A DNA stretch of 64,000 nt from Segniliparus rotundus DSM 44985 (GCF_000092825.1 NC_014168.1:2409946-2473945); one strand, 5' to 3'. Shown: positions 31,519 to 41,506, numbered from the stretch's first letter. Numbers and translations are program-made. Notes: generated from the sequence alone by a model not told the origin.

Positions 31519-33216
31519 TCATAGCAGCTCCTGGGGAATGTCGAGCTCGCGCGAGCGCAGCCATTCGCCGAGGCCCTTGGCCTGGGGGTCGAACCGGACC
31601 TGTTCGGCGACGCCGCGGCCAAGGATGCCTTCGATGACGAAATTGACAGCTCTCACGTTGGGGAGCACATGCCGGCGCACGGCAAGCCCCGAAGCCTCGG
31701 GCAGGAGCTCTTTGCATTTCTCGACGGTCAGTTCGTCGACAAGCCAGGAGAACTGTTGCGCGGTCCTCACCCAGAGCCCGATGTTCGCGGAACCGCCTTT
31801 GTCCCCGCTGCGCGCGCCCGCGATCACGCCGAGCGGCAAACGGCGGGTCTCCCCGCCCAGCCCGGGGCGCGGCACTGCCGGCTCGGGCACGTCGGCGAGC
31901 TCCTGCGTCGTGGGCGCGGGAGGGATCGAGACCGCAGCGCCGTCGGGCAGCACCGCCTCGTGCGCGACCTCGCCGTGCGCGACGTACCCCGCCGTGAACA
32001 CGCCGTAGGGGGAGCCGTTGCCGGGCGGGGTGGTGAGCGCGAACCCCGGGTAGCTCGCGAGCGCGAGCTCCACGGCGGCGCTGGAGAACTGTCTGCCGAC
32101 CTTCTCGGGGTCGGGGTCGCGGACGACGCATTGGAGCAAGGCGCTGGCCTGCTGCTGGGTCGGGGCGTCGGGGCGGTCGACGCGGGCGAGGTTCCACACC
32201 ACCTCGGCAGGGCGCTTGGCCAAGAGGGATTCGAGCTGGCTCTTCGCCAACGCGGCTTTCTCCTCGATGTGCAGACCGCTGAGGATGAACGTCATCTCGT
32301 TGCGGAACCCGCCGATCGTGTTGAGCGAGACTTTGAGCGAGGACGGGGGCGGCTCGCCCTTGACGGAGGAGACGTGCACGCGGTCGGGGCCGTCCTGGGC
32401 CAACGCCACCGTGTCGAGCCGGGTCGTGACGTCCGGTCCGGCGTATCGGGCGGTTTGGATCTCGTAGAGCAGTTGCGCGGTCACCGTGCCCACGCTCACC
32501 TCGCCGCCGGTGCCGGGGTGCTTGGTGATGACGCTTGTGCCGTCGGCGTGGATTTCCACAATCGGGAAGCCCGCGTGGCGCAGGTCGGCGATTTCCTGGA
32601 AAAAAGCGTAATTCCCCCCGGTGACCTGGGTGCCGCATTCGACGAGGTGCCCGGCGACCACCGCCCCGGCAAGCTGGTCGTAGTCTCTCTGCTGCCAACC
32701 GAAGCGCCACGCGGCAGGGCCGACCACGAGCGAAGCGTCGGTGATGCGGCCAGTGACCACGACATCCGCCCCGGCGTTGAGCCCCGCCACGATCCCGAAC
32801 GCGCCGAGGTAGGCGTTCGCCGCGGCGGGCGAGCCGAAGCCGAGTTCGCGGGAGCGCGCGACGAGGTCGTCGCCGCGGACATGCGCGATCTTTGCGGCGA
32901 GGCCGAGTCGCTCGGCGAGCTCGGCGAGCTTGTCCGCGAGTCCCTTCGGGTTGAGGCCGCCCGCGTTGACGACGACTTTCACCCCTTTGTCCAGGGCGAG
33001 GCCGAGGCTCTCCTCCATTTGCCGCAGGAACGTTTTCGCGTACCCGAGGCCGGGGTCTTTCAGCCGGTCGCGGCCCAGGATGAGCATGGTGAGTTCGGCG
33101 AGATAGTCGCCGGTGAGCACGTCGAGCTCGCCGCCGGCGAGCATCTCGCGCACTGCGGAGAACCGATCCCCGTAAAAGCCGGAAGCGTTGCCGATCCGGA
33201 AAGCCTCTGCGCTCAT
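31519..33216 (-). CDS. AtuA-like acyclic terpene utilisation protein (DUF1446)
   Basis: A 565-residue protein beginning with [16 protein letters not shown]. It has [31 protein letters not shown] and [16 protein letters not shown], the repeated Gly-rich signatures of the AtuA/DUF1446 family. The C-terminal third ([16 protein letters not shown]) matches the AtuA-associated domain often fused to it. AtuA is needed for citronellol/geraniol breakdown in Pseudomonas, though its chemical role is unsettled. Its presence shifts the operon's likely substrate from plain leucine toward acyclic isoprenoids. ATG 33216 overlaps the stop of the TIGR03084 gene (ATGA). Confidence 0.82.
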   Translation of the reverse strand: MSAEAFRIGNASGFYGDRFSAVREMLAGGELDVLTGDYLAELTMLILGRDRLKDPGLGYAKTFLRQMEESLGLALDKGVKVVVNAGGLNPKGLADKLAELAERLGLAAKIAHVRGDDLVARSRELGFGSPAAANAYLGAFGIVAGLNAGADVVVTGRITDASLVVGPAAWRFGWQQRDYDQLAGAVVAGHLVECGTQVTGGNYAFFQEIADLRHAGFPIVEIHADGTSVITKHPGTGGEVSVGTVTAQLLYEIQTARYAGPDVTTRLDTVALAQDGPDRVHVSSVKGEPPPSSLKVSLNTIGGFRNEMTFILSGLHIEEKAALAKSQLESLLAKRPAEVVWNLARVDRPDAPTQQQASALLQCVVRDPDPEKVGRQFSSAAVELALASYPGFALTTPPGNGSPYGVFTAGYVAHGEVAHEAVLPDGAAVSIPPAPTTQELADVPEPAVPRPGLGGETRRLPLGVIAGARSGDKGGSANIGLWVRTAQQFSWLVDELTVEKCKELLPEASGLAVRRHVLPNVRAVNFVIEGILGRGVAEQVRFDPQAKGLGEWLRSRELDIPQELL

Positions 33217-34022
33217 ACTGGCGCCTTTCGCCGTGTCGTTTCTTGATCTTCGCGGCGCGACCCTGGCGGGCCTGCGAAAGCTTGTGCGACCGTGAGCCAG
33301 CGTCGCGCGTCGTCCCCGTCGGCGACGAGGCCGAGCGTGCTGGGCGGGCGGCGTTGGCAGACGAGGTGGCAGAAGTCGAGGGCGCTGCCGGCGACCCGCT
33401 GGGCCGCGTGTTCCGGGCCCCAGGCCCACGTCTGCCCGTCCGGGGCGGCGAGCTCGACGCGGAACGGCTCGGCGGGCGGGGTGAGGCCGTTGACCAGGAA
33501 CGCGTAGTCCCTGGCCCGCACACCGATGTGCGCGACGTGCTGGAGCCTGTTCGTCGCGGGCCACGCAGCCCCGAGCGCGTCGGCGATGTCGAGCCCGTGC
33601 GCCCACGTCTCCATGAGCCGGGCGGTCGCGAACGACGCGGCGCTCATCGGCGGGCCGAACCACGGCACGGCGGCCCCCTCGGGCAATGCCGCTATCTGCT
33701 CGGCGAGTTCGCGGCGCCCATGCCGCCACGCCTGGAAGAGCTCATGGGGCGGGCGGGCGGCGTGCTCTTGGGCCCCGATGTCCACCATGGCCGCCCCGAG
33801 CGCTGCTTTTTCCTGCACGAGCCGCGCGAACCGGTCGGGGCCGGCGACGGCGACAGCGGCGACGGCGTCCGTCCACAGCAAATGCCCGATCTGATGCGCG
33901 ACAGTCCATCCGGCGGACGGGGTCTGCGTGCGCCACAGAGGCGGCTCTAGGGCGGCGACCAACGCCTCGACCGCATCGCCCTCAGCGACGAGATCGGCGA
34001 GAACGGCAGCGGGTGAAACCAT
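33213..34022 (-). CDS. TIGR03084-type DinB/maleylpyruvate isomerase-like metal-binding protein
   Basis: Metal-ligand histidines appear in [15 protein letters not shown] and [13 protein letters not shown], the pattern of the mycothiol-dependent DinB/MDMPI superfamily. The arrangement with a C-terminal beta-rich domain ([17 protein letters not shown]) fits actinobacterial TIGR03084 proteins. These often neighbour AtuA-like genes, which agrees with the context. The start is ATG 34022, with GTG 34028 as alternative. It is the first gene of the eight-gene minus-strand run down to the MMPL transporter. A role in thiol-dependent isomerisation is family inference only. Confidence 0.75.
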   Translation of the reverse strand: MVSPAAVLADLVAEGDAVEALVAALEPPLWRTQTPSAGWTVAHQIGHLLWTDAVAAVAVAGPDRFARLVQEKAALGAAMVDIGAQEHAARPPHELFQAWRHGRRELAEQIAALPEGAAVPWFGPPMSAASFATARLMETWAHGLDIADALGAAWPATNRLQHVAHIGVRARDYAFLVNGLTPPAEPFRVELAAPDGQTWAWGPEHAAQRVAGSALDFCHLVCQRRPPSTLGLVADGDDARRWLTVAQAFAGPPGSRREDQETTRRKAPV

Positions 34023-34056
34023 AACCACGAGGCTAACAGAGAGTCACTTATCATTG

Positions 34057-34075
34057 TTATAGAACCCCGTTATAA
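34057..34075 (-). promoter_or_regulatory. AT-rich promoter/operator region of the isoprenoid-type operon
   Basis: The stretch holds inverted TTATA/TATAA arms around GAACCCCGT, and two TATAAC boxes on the minus strand, in one of the most AT-rich patches of the window, 35 bases upstream of the operon start. A TetR-type operator or the -10 element is plausible. The rest of 34029-34336 has no gene or clear structure. Confidence 0.4.
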
Positions 34076-34336
34076 TTTAAAAAGCCTTTTCAGGGGCTAT
34101 ATTTTGTTTATTGTTGAGTTAGATCACAGAAAACGGGGGTGTGGGGTTCGCGCCCACGCCTCGCTGGCATGCCCACGACAGATCGGGCACAGCGCGGCGA
34201 AGGCGGACGACAGCGCACTGCTGATCCGCGAGGGACCGCGGGAAGACGCGCGCGGATGGGCCACAGGCCGTGGCGACCCCTGGGAAACCAGGACATCCGC
34301 CACAACAGCGCTTCAACAAACAGGGCATAAAACAGC

Positions 34337-34380
34337 AGAAGAGCATGTCGGGGCTTCACGAAGCTCCGACATGCTCTTCT
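34337..34380 (-). terminator. Strong terminator downstream of the cold-shock gene
   Basis: Arms at 34337-34357 and 34360-34380 (AGAAGAGCATGTCGG and CCGACATGCTCTTCT at the outer ends) pair over about 21 bases with one mismatch and a two-base loop. On the minus strand GCTGTTTTAT follows. It lies 43 bases past the cold-shock stop. Confidence 0.8.
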
Positions 34381-34423
34381 GGCGGGGACGGGCTGTGTCC
34401 CCGTCGATTCGGTTTGCTCTTGG

Positions 34424-34630
34424 TCAGATCACGGTGACCGAAACGGCCTGAGGGCCTCGGTCGCTGGCCTGAGTCTCAAATTTCACGCGCTGGTTCTCCT
34501 GCAACGTGCGGAATCCGCCTTCGCTGACGATCCCGGAGAAGTGGACGAAGAGGTCCTTGCCGCCGTCATCGGGAGCGATGAAGCCGAAACCCTTCTCCTC
34601 GTTGAACCATTTCACGGTGCCTTGGGGCAT
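34424..34630 (-). CDS. cspA: Cold-shock protein (CspA family), 68 aa
   Basis: A single cold-shock domain with RNP1 [10 protein letters not shown] and RNP2 LFVHFSGI, starting [12 protein letters not shown]. Typical length. ATG 34630 follows a purine-rich AAAGGAAAAG. The product is a single-stranded RNA/DNA chaperone in the cytoplasm. It shares orientation with the DEAD-box helicase upstream, 190 bases away, another RNA-remodelling protein, but a long gap makes a common transcript uncertain. Confidence 0.93.
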   Translation of the reverse strand: MPQGTVKWFNEEKGFGFIAPDDGGKDLFVHFSGIVSEGGFRTLQENQRVKFETQASDRGPQAVSVTVI

Positions 34631-34822
34631 TCTTTCTTTTCCTTTTGTTGGGTTCATAGACATGCGGCCATAGCGCAACCGCATATCAAGAGAGGATGGC
34701 CGATCTGTCGATCAGTCCATGACCGCCCTGCTGGATGAAATATCCCCGCGAAAGTCACTGAGGGTTTCAACCGCTCGAATCCTACCAGTTCCGAATGTCC
34801 GTCCGCGCGCTGAGTGCCAGAC

Positions 34823-36181
34823 TCAGCGTCCGCCGGGCGCTCGCCGCGCTCCAGAGCGCGACCGGGCGGCAGGGGGCTGCGCGCCGCCGACCGGCGCGGC
34901 GGAACCGCGCTTATGCCGAGGAGCCCACCCGGCAGCGGCCTGCCGGACAGAGCGGGTCCGGGCGGGTTTGCGCGGCGTCGAAGGCGCTGGGGCCGCCGCT
35001 GCGACAAGCGCGACGCCCGAGGGCTGGCGCGCTCCGCTGACTCGGACTAGCTCCGCGTCGCCAGCGCGAACAGGCACGCCCTTGACGACCACGCCCGCCG
35101 CCCGCGCCATCGCCTCCGCGTCTCGCCGCTCGGCAGGGGTCACCAACGTGATCACAACGCCGGACTCGCCAGCCCGCGCGGTGCGGCCCGCGCGATGGAG
35201 GTAGTCCTTCGGGTCTGCGGGCGGGTCCACATGCACGACGAGGTCCACCCCGTCGATATGGACGCCGCGGGCGGCGACGTTCGTGGCAACCAGAACCGCG
35301 ACGTCGCCCGATTTGAACGCCTCCAGCGTGCGAGTGCGATTGTTCTGCGCTTTCCCGCCGTGGATCGCCGCTGCGCTCACCCCGACAGCCCGCAGGCGCT
35401 TGGTGAGCCGGTCCGCGCCATGTTTGGTGTGGACGAAGAGGATGGTGCGCCCCTCTCGGGCCGCGATCTCGGTGACGACCAGCTTCTTCTGTTCTTGATC
35501 GACGAACAGCATGTGGTGCTCCATCGTCGAGACGCTCGCGGCCGCCGGGGCTGTGGAACACGTCGCAGGGTTGTCGAGGTAGCGCCGCACGAGTTTGTCC
35601 ACCTGGCCGTCCAGCGTCGCCGAGAACAACAACCGCTGCCCCTTCTTGGGCGTGCGGTCGAGGATCTTCACGACCTGCGGCAAGAACCCCATGTCCGCCA
35701 TCTGGTCGGCCTCGTCCAATGCGGTGACCGAGACCTCGTCCAGGACCACCGTGCCCTGCGCGAGGTGGTCGGCGAGACGGCCCGGGGTGGCGACGAGCAC
35801 GTCCACGCCCCGCGCGAGCTCGTCGATCTGGCGCTGCATGGACAGGCCGCCGACAACGCTGGCCGTGCGCAAGCCGACCGACGCGGCGAGCGGCGTGAGC
35901 GCGGACGCGACCTGCGCGGCGAGCTCGCGAGTCGGCACCAGGACCAAGCCGCGCGGCTTGCGCGGCTTGCTCGCCCCGTTGGCGAGGCGGGCGAGCATGG
36001 GAAGGCCGAAGGTCAATGTCTTCCCCGAGCCGGTGGGGCCTCGGCCGAGCACGTCCCTGCCCTCCAGGGCAGGCGGCAAGGCGGCGGCTTGGATCGGGAA
36101 CGGCGCGGTGACGCCCGCTTTGGCGAGCGCGCTGACGATGGGCTGGGGCACGCCCAGGCTGGCAAAGGTGGGATCGGACAT
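34823..36181 (-). CDS. DEAD-box RNA helicase (RhlE-like), 452 aa
   Basis: All helicase motifs are present in order: Q-motif region PFPIQAAALPPAL, motif I GPTGSGKT, PTRELAAQ, TPGRLAD, DEAD (ALDEADQMADMGF), SAT (LLFSATLDG), ARGVHIDGVDLVVH and HRAGRTARAG. The C-terminal 100 residues are basic and low-complexity (PAPSTPRKPARTRS), suited to RNA binding. It unwinds RNA duplexes, likely in cold adaptation or ribosome assembly, consistent with the neighbouring cold-shock gene. The 252-base leader (36182-36433) has small hairpins but no gene. Confidence 0.92.
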   Translation of the reverse strand: MSDPTFASLGVPQPIVSALAKAGVTAPFPIQAAALPPALEGRDVLGRGPTGSGKTLTFGLPMLARLANGASKPRKPRGLVLVPTRELAAQVASALTPLAASVGLRTASVVGGLSMQRQIDELARGVDVLVATPGRLADHLAQGTVVLDEVSVTALDEADQMADMGFLPQVVKILDRTPKKGQRLLFSATLDGQVDKLVRRYLDNPATCSTAPAAASVSTMEHHMLFVDQEQKKLVVTEIAAREGRTILFVHTKHGADRLTKRLRAVGVSAAAIHGGKAQNNRTRTLEAFKSGDVAVLVATNVAARGVHIDGVDLVVHVDPPADPKDYLHRAGRTARAGESGVVITLVTPAERRDAEAMARAAGVVVKGVPVRAGDAELVRVSGARQPSGVALVAAAAPAPSTPRKPARTRSVRQAAAGWAPRHKRGSAAPVGGAQPPAARSRSGARRAPGGR

Positions 36182-36433
36182 ACGAGAACTGCTTTCAGAA
36201 GTGGCGGTTGTCCCGGCGCGAAGATCGAGAACGCCGACGCTGCGCGTCGTTCGCTTTTCGTCGGCGTGGATCTCGCATCGGCTTCGAGGAAAAACCTCGT
36301 GCCTGACACCCGCCGCTCTCGCCCGGTTTGGATAACAAGGACTCTAGCACATCGGCCACATCGGCGCCCAGAACTGCGAAAATGAGAGACCCGCGCCGGG
36401 CGGCCATCCCCGCCCGCGTGAGCGGCTGAGCGG

Positions 36434-37729
36434 TCAGCCGACGGACAGAACCCCGTCGCCGAGCATGTCGGCGAGGGCGAGCGCGGCGTGCAACTGCAAG
36501 CGGCGTTCCGCAGCGGGAGTTCCTCGCAGCTGCTCGGCCCGCCGCACCCGGTAGGCCACCGTGTTCCGCGCGACGTGCAGGCAGTCGGCGGTCCGAGCCA
36601 AACTGCGGTCTCGGTCGAGATAGCACTTCAAGGTGTGGCGCAGCACCGCTGTCGATTCGCCAGGCCCCGCCAGCTCGCCCAGTTCGCGGACGACGAACTC
36701 GCCTGCGACCGGCAGGTCGGCGCTGAGCATGGCCACGATATCGACATCGCCGTAAGGAAAGAACCACGTGTCGCGGGCCGTCGACATGACGCCGACGCGC
36801 GCGGCGCGGCTCGCTTGGTCGTGGCTGCGCCGAAACCCGTCGACGCCGAAGCCGGGCAACCCGGTCGCGAGGCGCACACCGGGCGAGATCGGGGGCGGCT
36901 CCTCGTTCGGCATGGGGGGCTGGGCCGTGCGCGAGCCCCACGCCCAGACCCGCTGGGCGCCGAGGGAGAGCACCGCGGTGGACGCGCATCCCGCCGCTGC
37001 CAGAGCGGCGGCGGCGGCTTCCCGCAGCTGCTTGGGCTCGGCGGGCGCGGGGCCGCCGGTCCACGCGATCACGGCGAGATGCCAACGGGAGAGGTCGTAC
37101 CCCAGCACGCGCACAGCCCGGCCGAGCGGCACATCGGCTCCGCGCAGGATGTCCTCGACAACCTCCATGCGCATCGCGTTCGAGCTGGTCGACCACGCCT
37201 CATGCGCTCGCGCGAACTCCATCGACATGTGCGTGTTCATGATGTCGACGATGTGGAAGAGGAAGTCGTTGATCCGCCGCGTCTCGTCAAAACGCCGCGC
37301 TTGGGGGACGATGCGCCCCACCGCGTCGATCAGCACTTCGGCAGCAGCGGCGTGGGCGAGGTGGATGCTGCGCAGCATGTGCTCGACGCCAATGCCGCGG
37401 GCGACCAATTCCACCGGGCCCGCGAGCACTTCTGGCGCCGTCGCAGACGTCACCTCTGTGTCGCGGGCAAGCGCTGCGAGCACGCCGAGCGCCACCGCCT
37501 CGCAGCCCCTGCCCACCTCGGTCCCGACCACGTCGACCGCCAGCTCGGGAATGGCCGAGGTGACGCGGGCGGCCATCGTCGCGCCGAGCTCCACAGCCCA
37601 ACCGGCGGGGCCGGGCCCCAGCAGCGACGCGAGTTCCTCGGCGCGTTCGCGCAGCAGCGACGAAGCCGGGAACGAGCGGCTGTCAACAGGTTCGAGTTCG
37701 GCGAGCCACGGACGCTTCAGAGTGACCAC
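36434..37729 (-). CDS. PucR-family transcriptional regulator (CdaR-like), 431 aa
   Basis: The C-terminus carries the PucR-type HTH: TLKCYLDRDRSLARTADCLHVARNTVAYRVRR (given in part, residues about 370-415). The N-terminal and middle parts are the helical/GGDEF-like sensor typical of the family (LRSIHLAHAAAAEVLIDAV, GYDLSRWHLAVIAW). GTG 37729 is the start because AAGGAAG lies six bases upstream. Frames extending farther are shadows of the divergent operon. It is read away from the aromatic catabolic genes and probably activates or represses them through the 261-base shared region. Confidence 0.85.
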   Translation of the reverse strand: MVTLKRPWLAELEPVDSRSFPASSLLRERAEELASLLGPGPAGWAVELGATMAARVTSAIPELAVDVVGTEVGRGCEAVALGVLAALARDTEVTSATAPEVLAGPVELVARGIGVEHMLRSIHLAHAAAAEVLIDAVGRIVPQARRFDETRRINDFLFHIVDIMNTHMSMEFARAHEAWSTSSNAMRMEVVEDILRGADVPLGRAVRVLGYDLSRWHLAVIAWTGGPAPAEPKQLREAAAAALAAAGCASTAVLSLGAQRVWAWGSRTAQPPMPNEEPPPISPGVRLATGLPGFGVDGFRRSHDQASRAARVGVMSTARDTWFFPYGDVDIVAMLSADLPVAGEFVVRELGELAGPGESTAVLRHTLKCYLDRDRSLARTADCLHVARNTVAYRVRRAEQLRGTPAAERRLQLHAALALADMLGDGVLSVG

Positions 37730-37990
37730 ATGCTCTTCCTTTCCGCCGGCTCGGGCCAGAGTCTGACCGTCGCGGCGAACACGCAGGCGGGGAGGGCTGG
37801 GGCGCACACCTGCGGCCTCGGCAATCTCGGGGCCCAGCCTTCGCGCGCGAGGAGCGCGACGCAGGAAGACATTGCACCACAATACAAGAGGCGGTGTCGA
37901 TTTTAGGACTCGAAACCAACATGCGGCGGGCTTCTTTGCCTTTGACTGTTCTTCAACGCCGCACAGAGCCGGCGAACGGAAGGAGAGAGC

Positions 37991-38962
37991 GTGGTCGTCC
38001 ACCTCGTGCGCTACCGGCATGCGCAGCGCGTCGCATGGGGCGTGCTCAACAACGGAGCCATCGCGCCGCTCGATGGCCAGTACGACCGTGTGGCCGACCT
38101 GATCGAGCGGGGGGAGGCCGACTGGCGCGCGGCGGCGGCCAGGCCTGGGAGCCTTGACTTCGACAACGTGGAGCCGCTCGCCCCGGTCACCTCGCCGTGC
38201 CGAGTGATGTGCCAGGGGGCCAACTACCGCCAGCATGCGATCGAATCCGGCATGGACCCGGACGCGCGAGCGTTCAACCTGTTCTTCGACAAGACCGACG
38301 CGTCCATCACCGGCCCTGACGCGACAGTCACGCGCCCGGCCCACGTCGCTTTGCTCGACCACGAGATCGAACTGGCCCTGGTGCTGCGCAAAGAAGTCAA
38401 CGAGCCGACCACGGTCACCGATGACAACCTCCACGAGTATGTGTTCGGCGTGATGATCGCCAACGACTTGTCCGCCCGGGACGTGCAACTCCCCCAAGGC
38501 CAATTCCTCAAAGGCAAGAGCTACCGAGGCTTCTGCCCGACCGGGCCGGTGCTGGCCGTGCTCGAACCCGACGAATTCCCCTTGCTCGAAGCGCTCGAAT
38601 TGGAGCTGCGCGTCAACGGCTCGCCGCGCCAGCGCGACAGCACCGCCAACATGCTCTACAAACCCGCCGAGTCCTTGACCGAGCTCACCGAGTTCTGCAA
38701 TCTCAGCCCCGGCGACGTGCTGCTGACCGGCACCCCGCATGGATGTGTCGCCACCTCGCCGAAACCGATCGTGCGGCGGATCGCCACCGCGCTGCTGCCC
38801 GAAGACAAGCTCTGGGCGGCCTTCATCAAACGGAACAAAAACAAACCCTACCTGCGGCCAGGCGACGTGATCACCGCCTCGATCCGCCACGCGGGCGGCG
38901 CTGTGGACCTCGGGACGCAACGGACTGCCATCGCCGCGCCAACGCGGGACGGCCGAGCATGA
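37991..38962 (+). CDS. Fumarylacetoacetate hydrolase-family enzyme, 323 aa
   Basis: A C-terminal FAH fold with metal-site motifs DHEIELALVLRKEV (two Glu), IANDLSARDVQ (Asp) and the KSYRGFCPTGP loop. An N-terminal extension is usual for this subfamily. GTG 37991 follows AGGAGAGAG. Family members cleave or isomerise the ring-fission products of aromatic degradation (acylpyruvate hydrolysis, homoprotocatechuate/gentisate branches). As first gene of the operon with a VOC dioxygenase-like protein and a FAD monooxygenase, it probably acts on the cleaved-ring product. Exact substrate not deducible. Confidence 0.85.
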   Translation: MVVHLVRYRHAQRVAWGVLNNGAIAPLDGQYDRVADLIERGEADWRAAAARPGSLDFDNVEPLAPVTSPCRVMCQGANYRQHAIESGMDPDARAFNLFFDKTDASITGPDATVTRPAHVALLDHEIELALVLRKEVNEPTTVTDDNLHEYVFGVMIANDLSARDVQLPQGQFLKGKSYRGFCPTGPVLAVLEPDEFPLLEALELELRVNGSPRQRDSTANMLYKPAESLTELTEFCNLSPGDVLLTGTPHGCVATSPKPIVRRIATALLPEDKLWAAFIKRNKNKPYLRPGDVITASIRHAGGAVDLGTQRTAIAAPTRDGRA

Positions 38963-39633
38963 GCGCCAGCCAGCCAGCGGCGGGGACGACGGACGCCGCC
39001 GCGCAAGAGCCTGATCGCGATGCGGCCAGCATCGCCGCGCCGCCCGATTGCATCGCCCACTGGGTCGTGAAGACCGCCCGCGCCGCAGCAATGATCGATT
39101 GGTACACACATGTCTTCGGCGCGCGGGTCGCCCACGAAGACGCCCGGATCGCCTTCCTGACGTGGGATCACGAAAGCCACCGGCTCGCCCTGGTCAAGCT
39201 CCCCCGCGCCCTGGCCTACGTCTTCCCGCTGTCCCGGTGGCGGCGCAAGGCGTACGGCATCGACCACCTCGCGTTCACCTTCCCCTCGCTGACGGCGTTG
39301 CTCGCGACGTACGAGCGGCTCAAGGGCGTCGGGATCACCCCGGTGTGGTCGATCAACCACGGCCCCACCACGAGCCTCTACTACGAGGACCCCGAGGGCA
39401 TTCGGCTGGAATTCCAGGTCGAGAACTTCCCCACCGCGCAGGCGACAGCCGACTATTTCACGAGCCGGGAGTTCGCCGACAACCCCATCGGGGTCAACAT
39501 CGACCCTGACTATCTGCTGGAACGCCTGCGCGCGGGCGCCGGAGAAGCCGATCTGCTGACTCGTTGCGCAGGCGTGCGGCCGGGGACAAAGCCGCGGGCG
39601 GGCAAACGGACCATCACATGGAAGACGCTGTGA
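38959..39633 (+). CDS. VOC-superfamily extradiol dioxygenase-like protein, 224 aa
   Basis: A vicinal-oxygen-chelate fold with a likely metal triad His34 (CIAHWVVKT), His103 (GIDHLAFTF) and Glu151 (GIRLEFQVE), spaced as in extradiol ring-cleavage dioxygenases. The first 30 residues are disordered Ala/Pro-rich. ATG 38959 overlaps the FAH stop (ATGA). In this operon it is the candidate ring-cleaving enzyme, placed between the hydroxylase and the hydrolase of the pathway. Confidence 0.8.
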   Translation: MSASQPAAGTTDAAAQEPDRDAASIAAPPDCIAHWVVKTARAAAMIDWYTHVFGARVAHEDARIAFLTWDHESHRLALVKLPRALAYVFPLSRWRRKAYGIDHLAFTFPSLTALLATYERLKGVGITPVWSINHGPTTSLYYEDPEGIRLEFQVENFPTAQATADYFTSREFADNPIGVNIDPDYLLERLRAGAGEADLLTRCAGVRPGTKPRAGKRTITWKTL

Positions 39634-39636
39634 CCC

Positions 39637-41448
39637 GTGTCCGTTGAATCGGTCGTCATCGTCGGAGCCGGAGCAGCCGGGTCCACCCTGGCGTTGCTGC
39701 TGGCCCGTCACGGCGTGCCCAGCACGATCGTGGACCAACGAGCCGACACGCGGCTGCACCCCGCCGCCCACGTCATCAACGCCCGCACCCTGGAGATCTG
39801 GCACCAGGCCTCCCCCGCCCTGCTCCGCTCGCTCGAATCTGTCATCCCGCCCATCGAGACCGTCAACATCATCCGATGGTGCACCGGCGTCCGCGCCGCC
39901 CCGCTGGGCGAAATCGACCTGCTCTCCGAACCGGAACGGCTCGCCGAAGTCCGCGGGCACAGTCCGTTTTTGATCTCGCACATCGGCCAGCACCTGCTCA
40001 TGCCGGCGCTGTGGGCGGCGCTCGACGAGGACCCATTGATCGACTTCCGCCGAGGATGCCGGGCCGGCCTCGTCCACGAAGCGCTCGTCCTGGAGCAGCC
40101 TGGAAAGCCGCCGAGCACGCAGCGGCCGCGCTATCTGATCGCCGCCGACGGCGCCAACAGCGCCGTGCGCGCAGCGGCCGGCGTCGAGATGGACGGCCCT
40201 GTCTTGGCGAATATGGGCAGCGTCTTCTTCCACGCGCCGGACCTCTACCCCGACGGCCAGGACCGCCCGCTGCTCAGTTGGATCTACCACCCCCGGTTCA
40301 GCGGCGTGCTCATCGCCCACAGCGACGACCACTATGTGCTGATGACCCCCTACCTGCACCAGGGCCAGGCCATCGCCAAACGCAGCCGCGACGACTGGAA
40401 CCGGCAGCTGCCCGGCGTGATCGGCACACTGGACTACGAGATCCGCTCGACCGGGACATGGACGATGACGTCGCAAATAGCGCGGAGTTTCCGCCGAGGC
40501 CCGCTGCTCTTGATCGGCGACGCCGCCCACCGCTTCCCGCACACCGGGGGGTTCGGCCTCAACAGCGGCGTGCAGGACGCCCACAACGTTGCCTGGAAGC
40601 TCGCCGCCGTGCTCACCTCCGACGCCCCCGACTCGCTCCTGGACACCTACGAGATCGAGCGGCGTCCGGTTGTTTCGCGGTTCGCACGGCAAAGCACCGC
40701 CAACCATTTCAAACTCGACGAGGTCACCGCTCCGCTCGGCATCACCAACACCTCGCTGCACAAGGCCACCGAATTCATGGCCAAGCCTTGGCTGTCGTGG
40801 ATCCCCGAGCCCGTCATGGCCGCGGTCGCGGACGGCCTGACCCGCGCGCAAACATCACGGACCAAGCGGCTCACCCGGCAAAACCGGCGCGGCGAGCGCC
40901 TGCGGCGGCACATAGCCGAAACTATCCCCGGCCAACTGGAGCACTTCGTGGCGAGCGGCCTGGAATTCGGCTATGCCTATGAAAGTCCGCTCATCGACGC
41001 CGCCGAAGGCCCATGCCCCGATTGCGACGTGTCCTTCTACGAGCCGACCACGCACCCCGGCGCGCGCCTGCCGCACACCATCGTCCTCGACCAGGAGGGA
41101 CGGAGCGCGCCCCTGCACGACCTGGTCGAACTGTCCGGGCTGACGCTGTTCACGGCCGCGCCCGCGGAATGGGCCGCGCGCCTGCCCGAATCGCTCGACC
41201 ACATCCGCGTCACGGTCGCCGCGTTGGTCCCGCCGACCCCCGAGGCGTTGCCGGCGATGCTCCGCCTTTTGGAGATCGGCGAGCGCGGAGCCGTGCTCGT
41301 CCGTCCTGACGGGCATGTCGTGTGGCGGGACCGGACCGGCCCCGAGGCCGTCGGCCGATTGGCGGCGTACGCGCTCGGCGCCTGGGCGCCGCTGACCAGC
41401 GGCCAGGGAAGCCAAAACCTCGCCCCCAGCAGTCACGAGCATTCCTGA
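39637..41448 (+). CDS. FAD-dependent aromatic monooxygenase, 603 aa
   Basis: A PHBH-fold flavoprotein. GXGXXG FAD site VVIVGAGAAGSTLALLLARHG at the N-terminus (given in part), and the second FAD motif LLLIGDAAHRFPHTGGFGLNSG near residue 290. The C-terminal 100 residues form the thioredoxin-like domain seen in MhpA/phenol-hydroxylase-type enzymes. GTG 39637 is three bases after the VOC stop. It would hydroxylate the aromatic ring to a dihydroxylated product for ring cleavage by the adjacent VOC protein. Confidence 0.87.
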   Translation: MSVESVVIVGAGAAGSTLALLLARHGVPSTIVDQRADTRLHPAAHVINARTLEIWHQASPALLRSLESVIPPIETVNIIRWCTGVRAAPLGEIDLLSEPERLAEVRGHSPFLISHIGQHLLMPALWAALDEDPLIDFRRGCRAGLVHEALVLEQPGKPPSTQRPRYLIAADGANSAVRAAAGVEMDGPVLANMGSVFFHAPDLYPDGQDRPLLSWIYHPRFSGVLIAHSDDHYVLMTPYLHQGQAIAKRSRDDWNRQLPGVIGTLDYEIRSTGTWTMTSQIARSFRRGPLLLIGDAAHRFPHTGGFGLNSGVQDAHNVAWKLAAVLTSDAPDSLLDTYEIERRPVVSRFARQSTANHFKLDEVTAPLGITNTSLHKATEFMAKPWLSWIPEPVMAAVADGLTRAQTSRTKRLTRQNRRGERLRRHIAETIPGQLEHFVASGLEFGYAYESPLIDAAEGPCPDCDVSFYEPTTHPGARLPHTIVLDQEGRSAPLHDLVELSGLTLFTAAPAEWAARLPESLDHIRVTVAALVPPTPEALPAMLRLLEIGERGAVLVRPDGHVVWRDRTGPEAVGRLAAYALGAWAPLTSGQGSQNLAPSSHEHS

Positions 41449-41472
41449 GGCGACAACCCCGGGGCGGCTTGC

Positions 41473-41506
41473 AGCGGCGTCCCGCGACGATGCGCGGGAC
41501 GCCGCT
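41473..41506. terminator. Hairpin between convergent operons
   Basis: AGCGGCGTCCCGCG (41473-41486) and CGCGGGACGCCGCT (41493-41506) are perfect 14-bp arms around a six-base loop. It serves the end of the monooxygenase operon and reaches the stop codon of the convergent ComA-like gene. No U-tract is present. Confidence 0.65.

Noticed and set aside
37730-39109. N-terminal extension of the PucR regulator through the divergent operon
   Set aside because: The extension is antisense to the FAH gene and a well-placed GTG with AAGGAAG exists at 37729.
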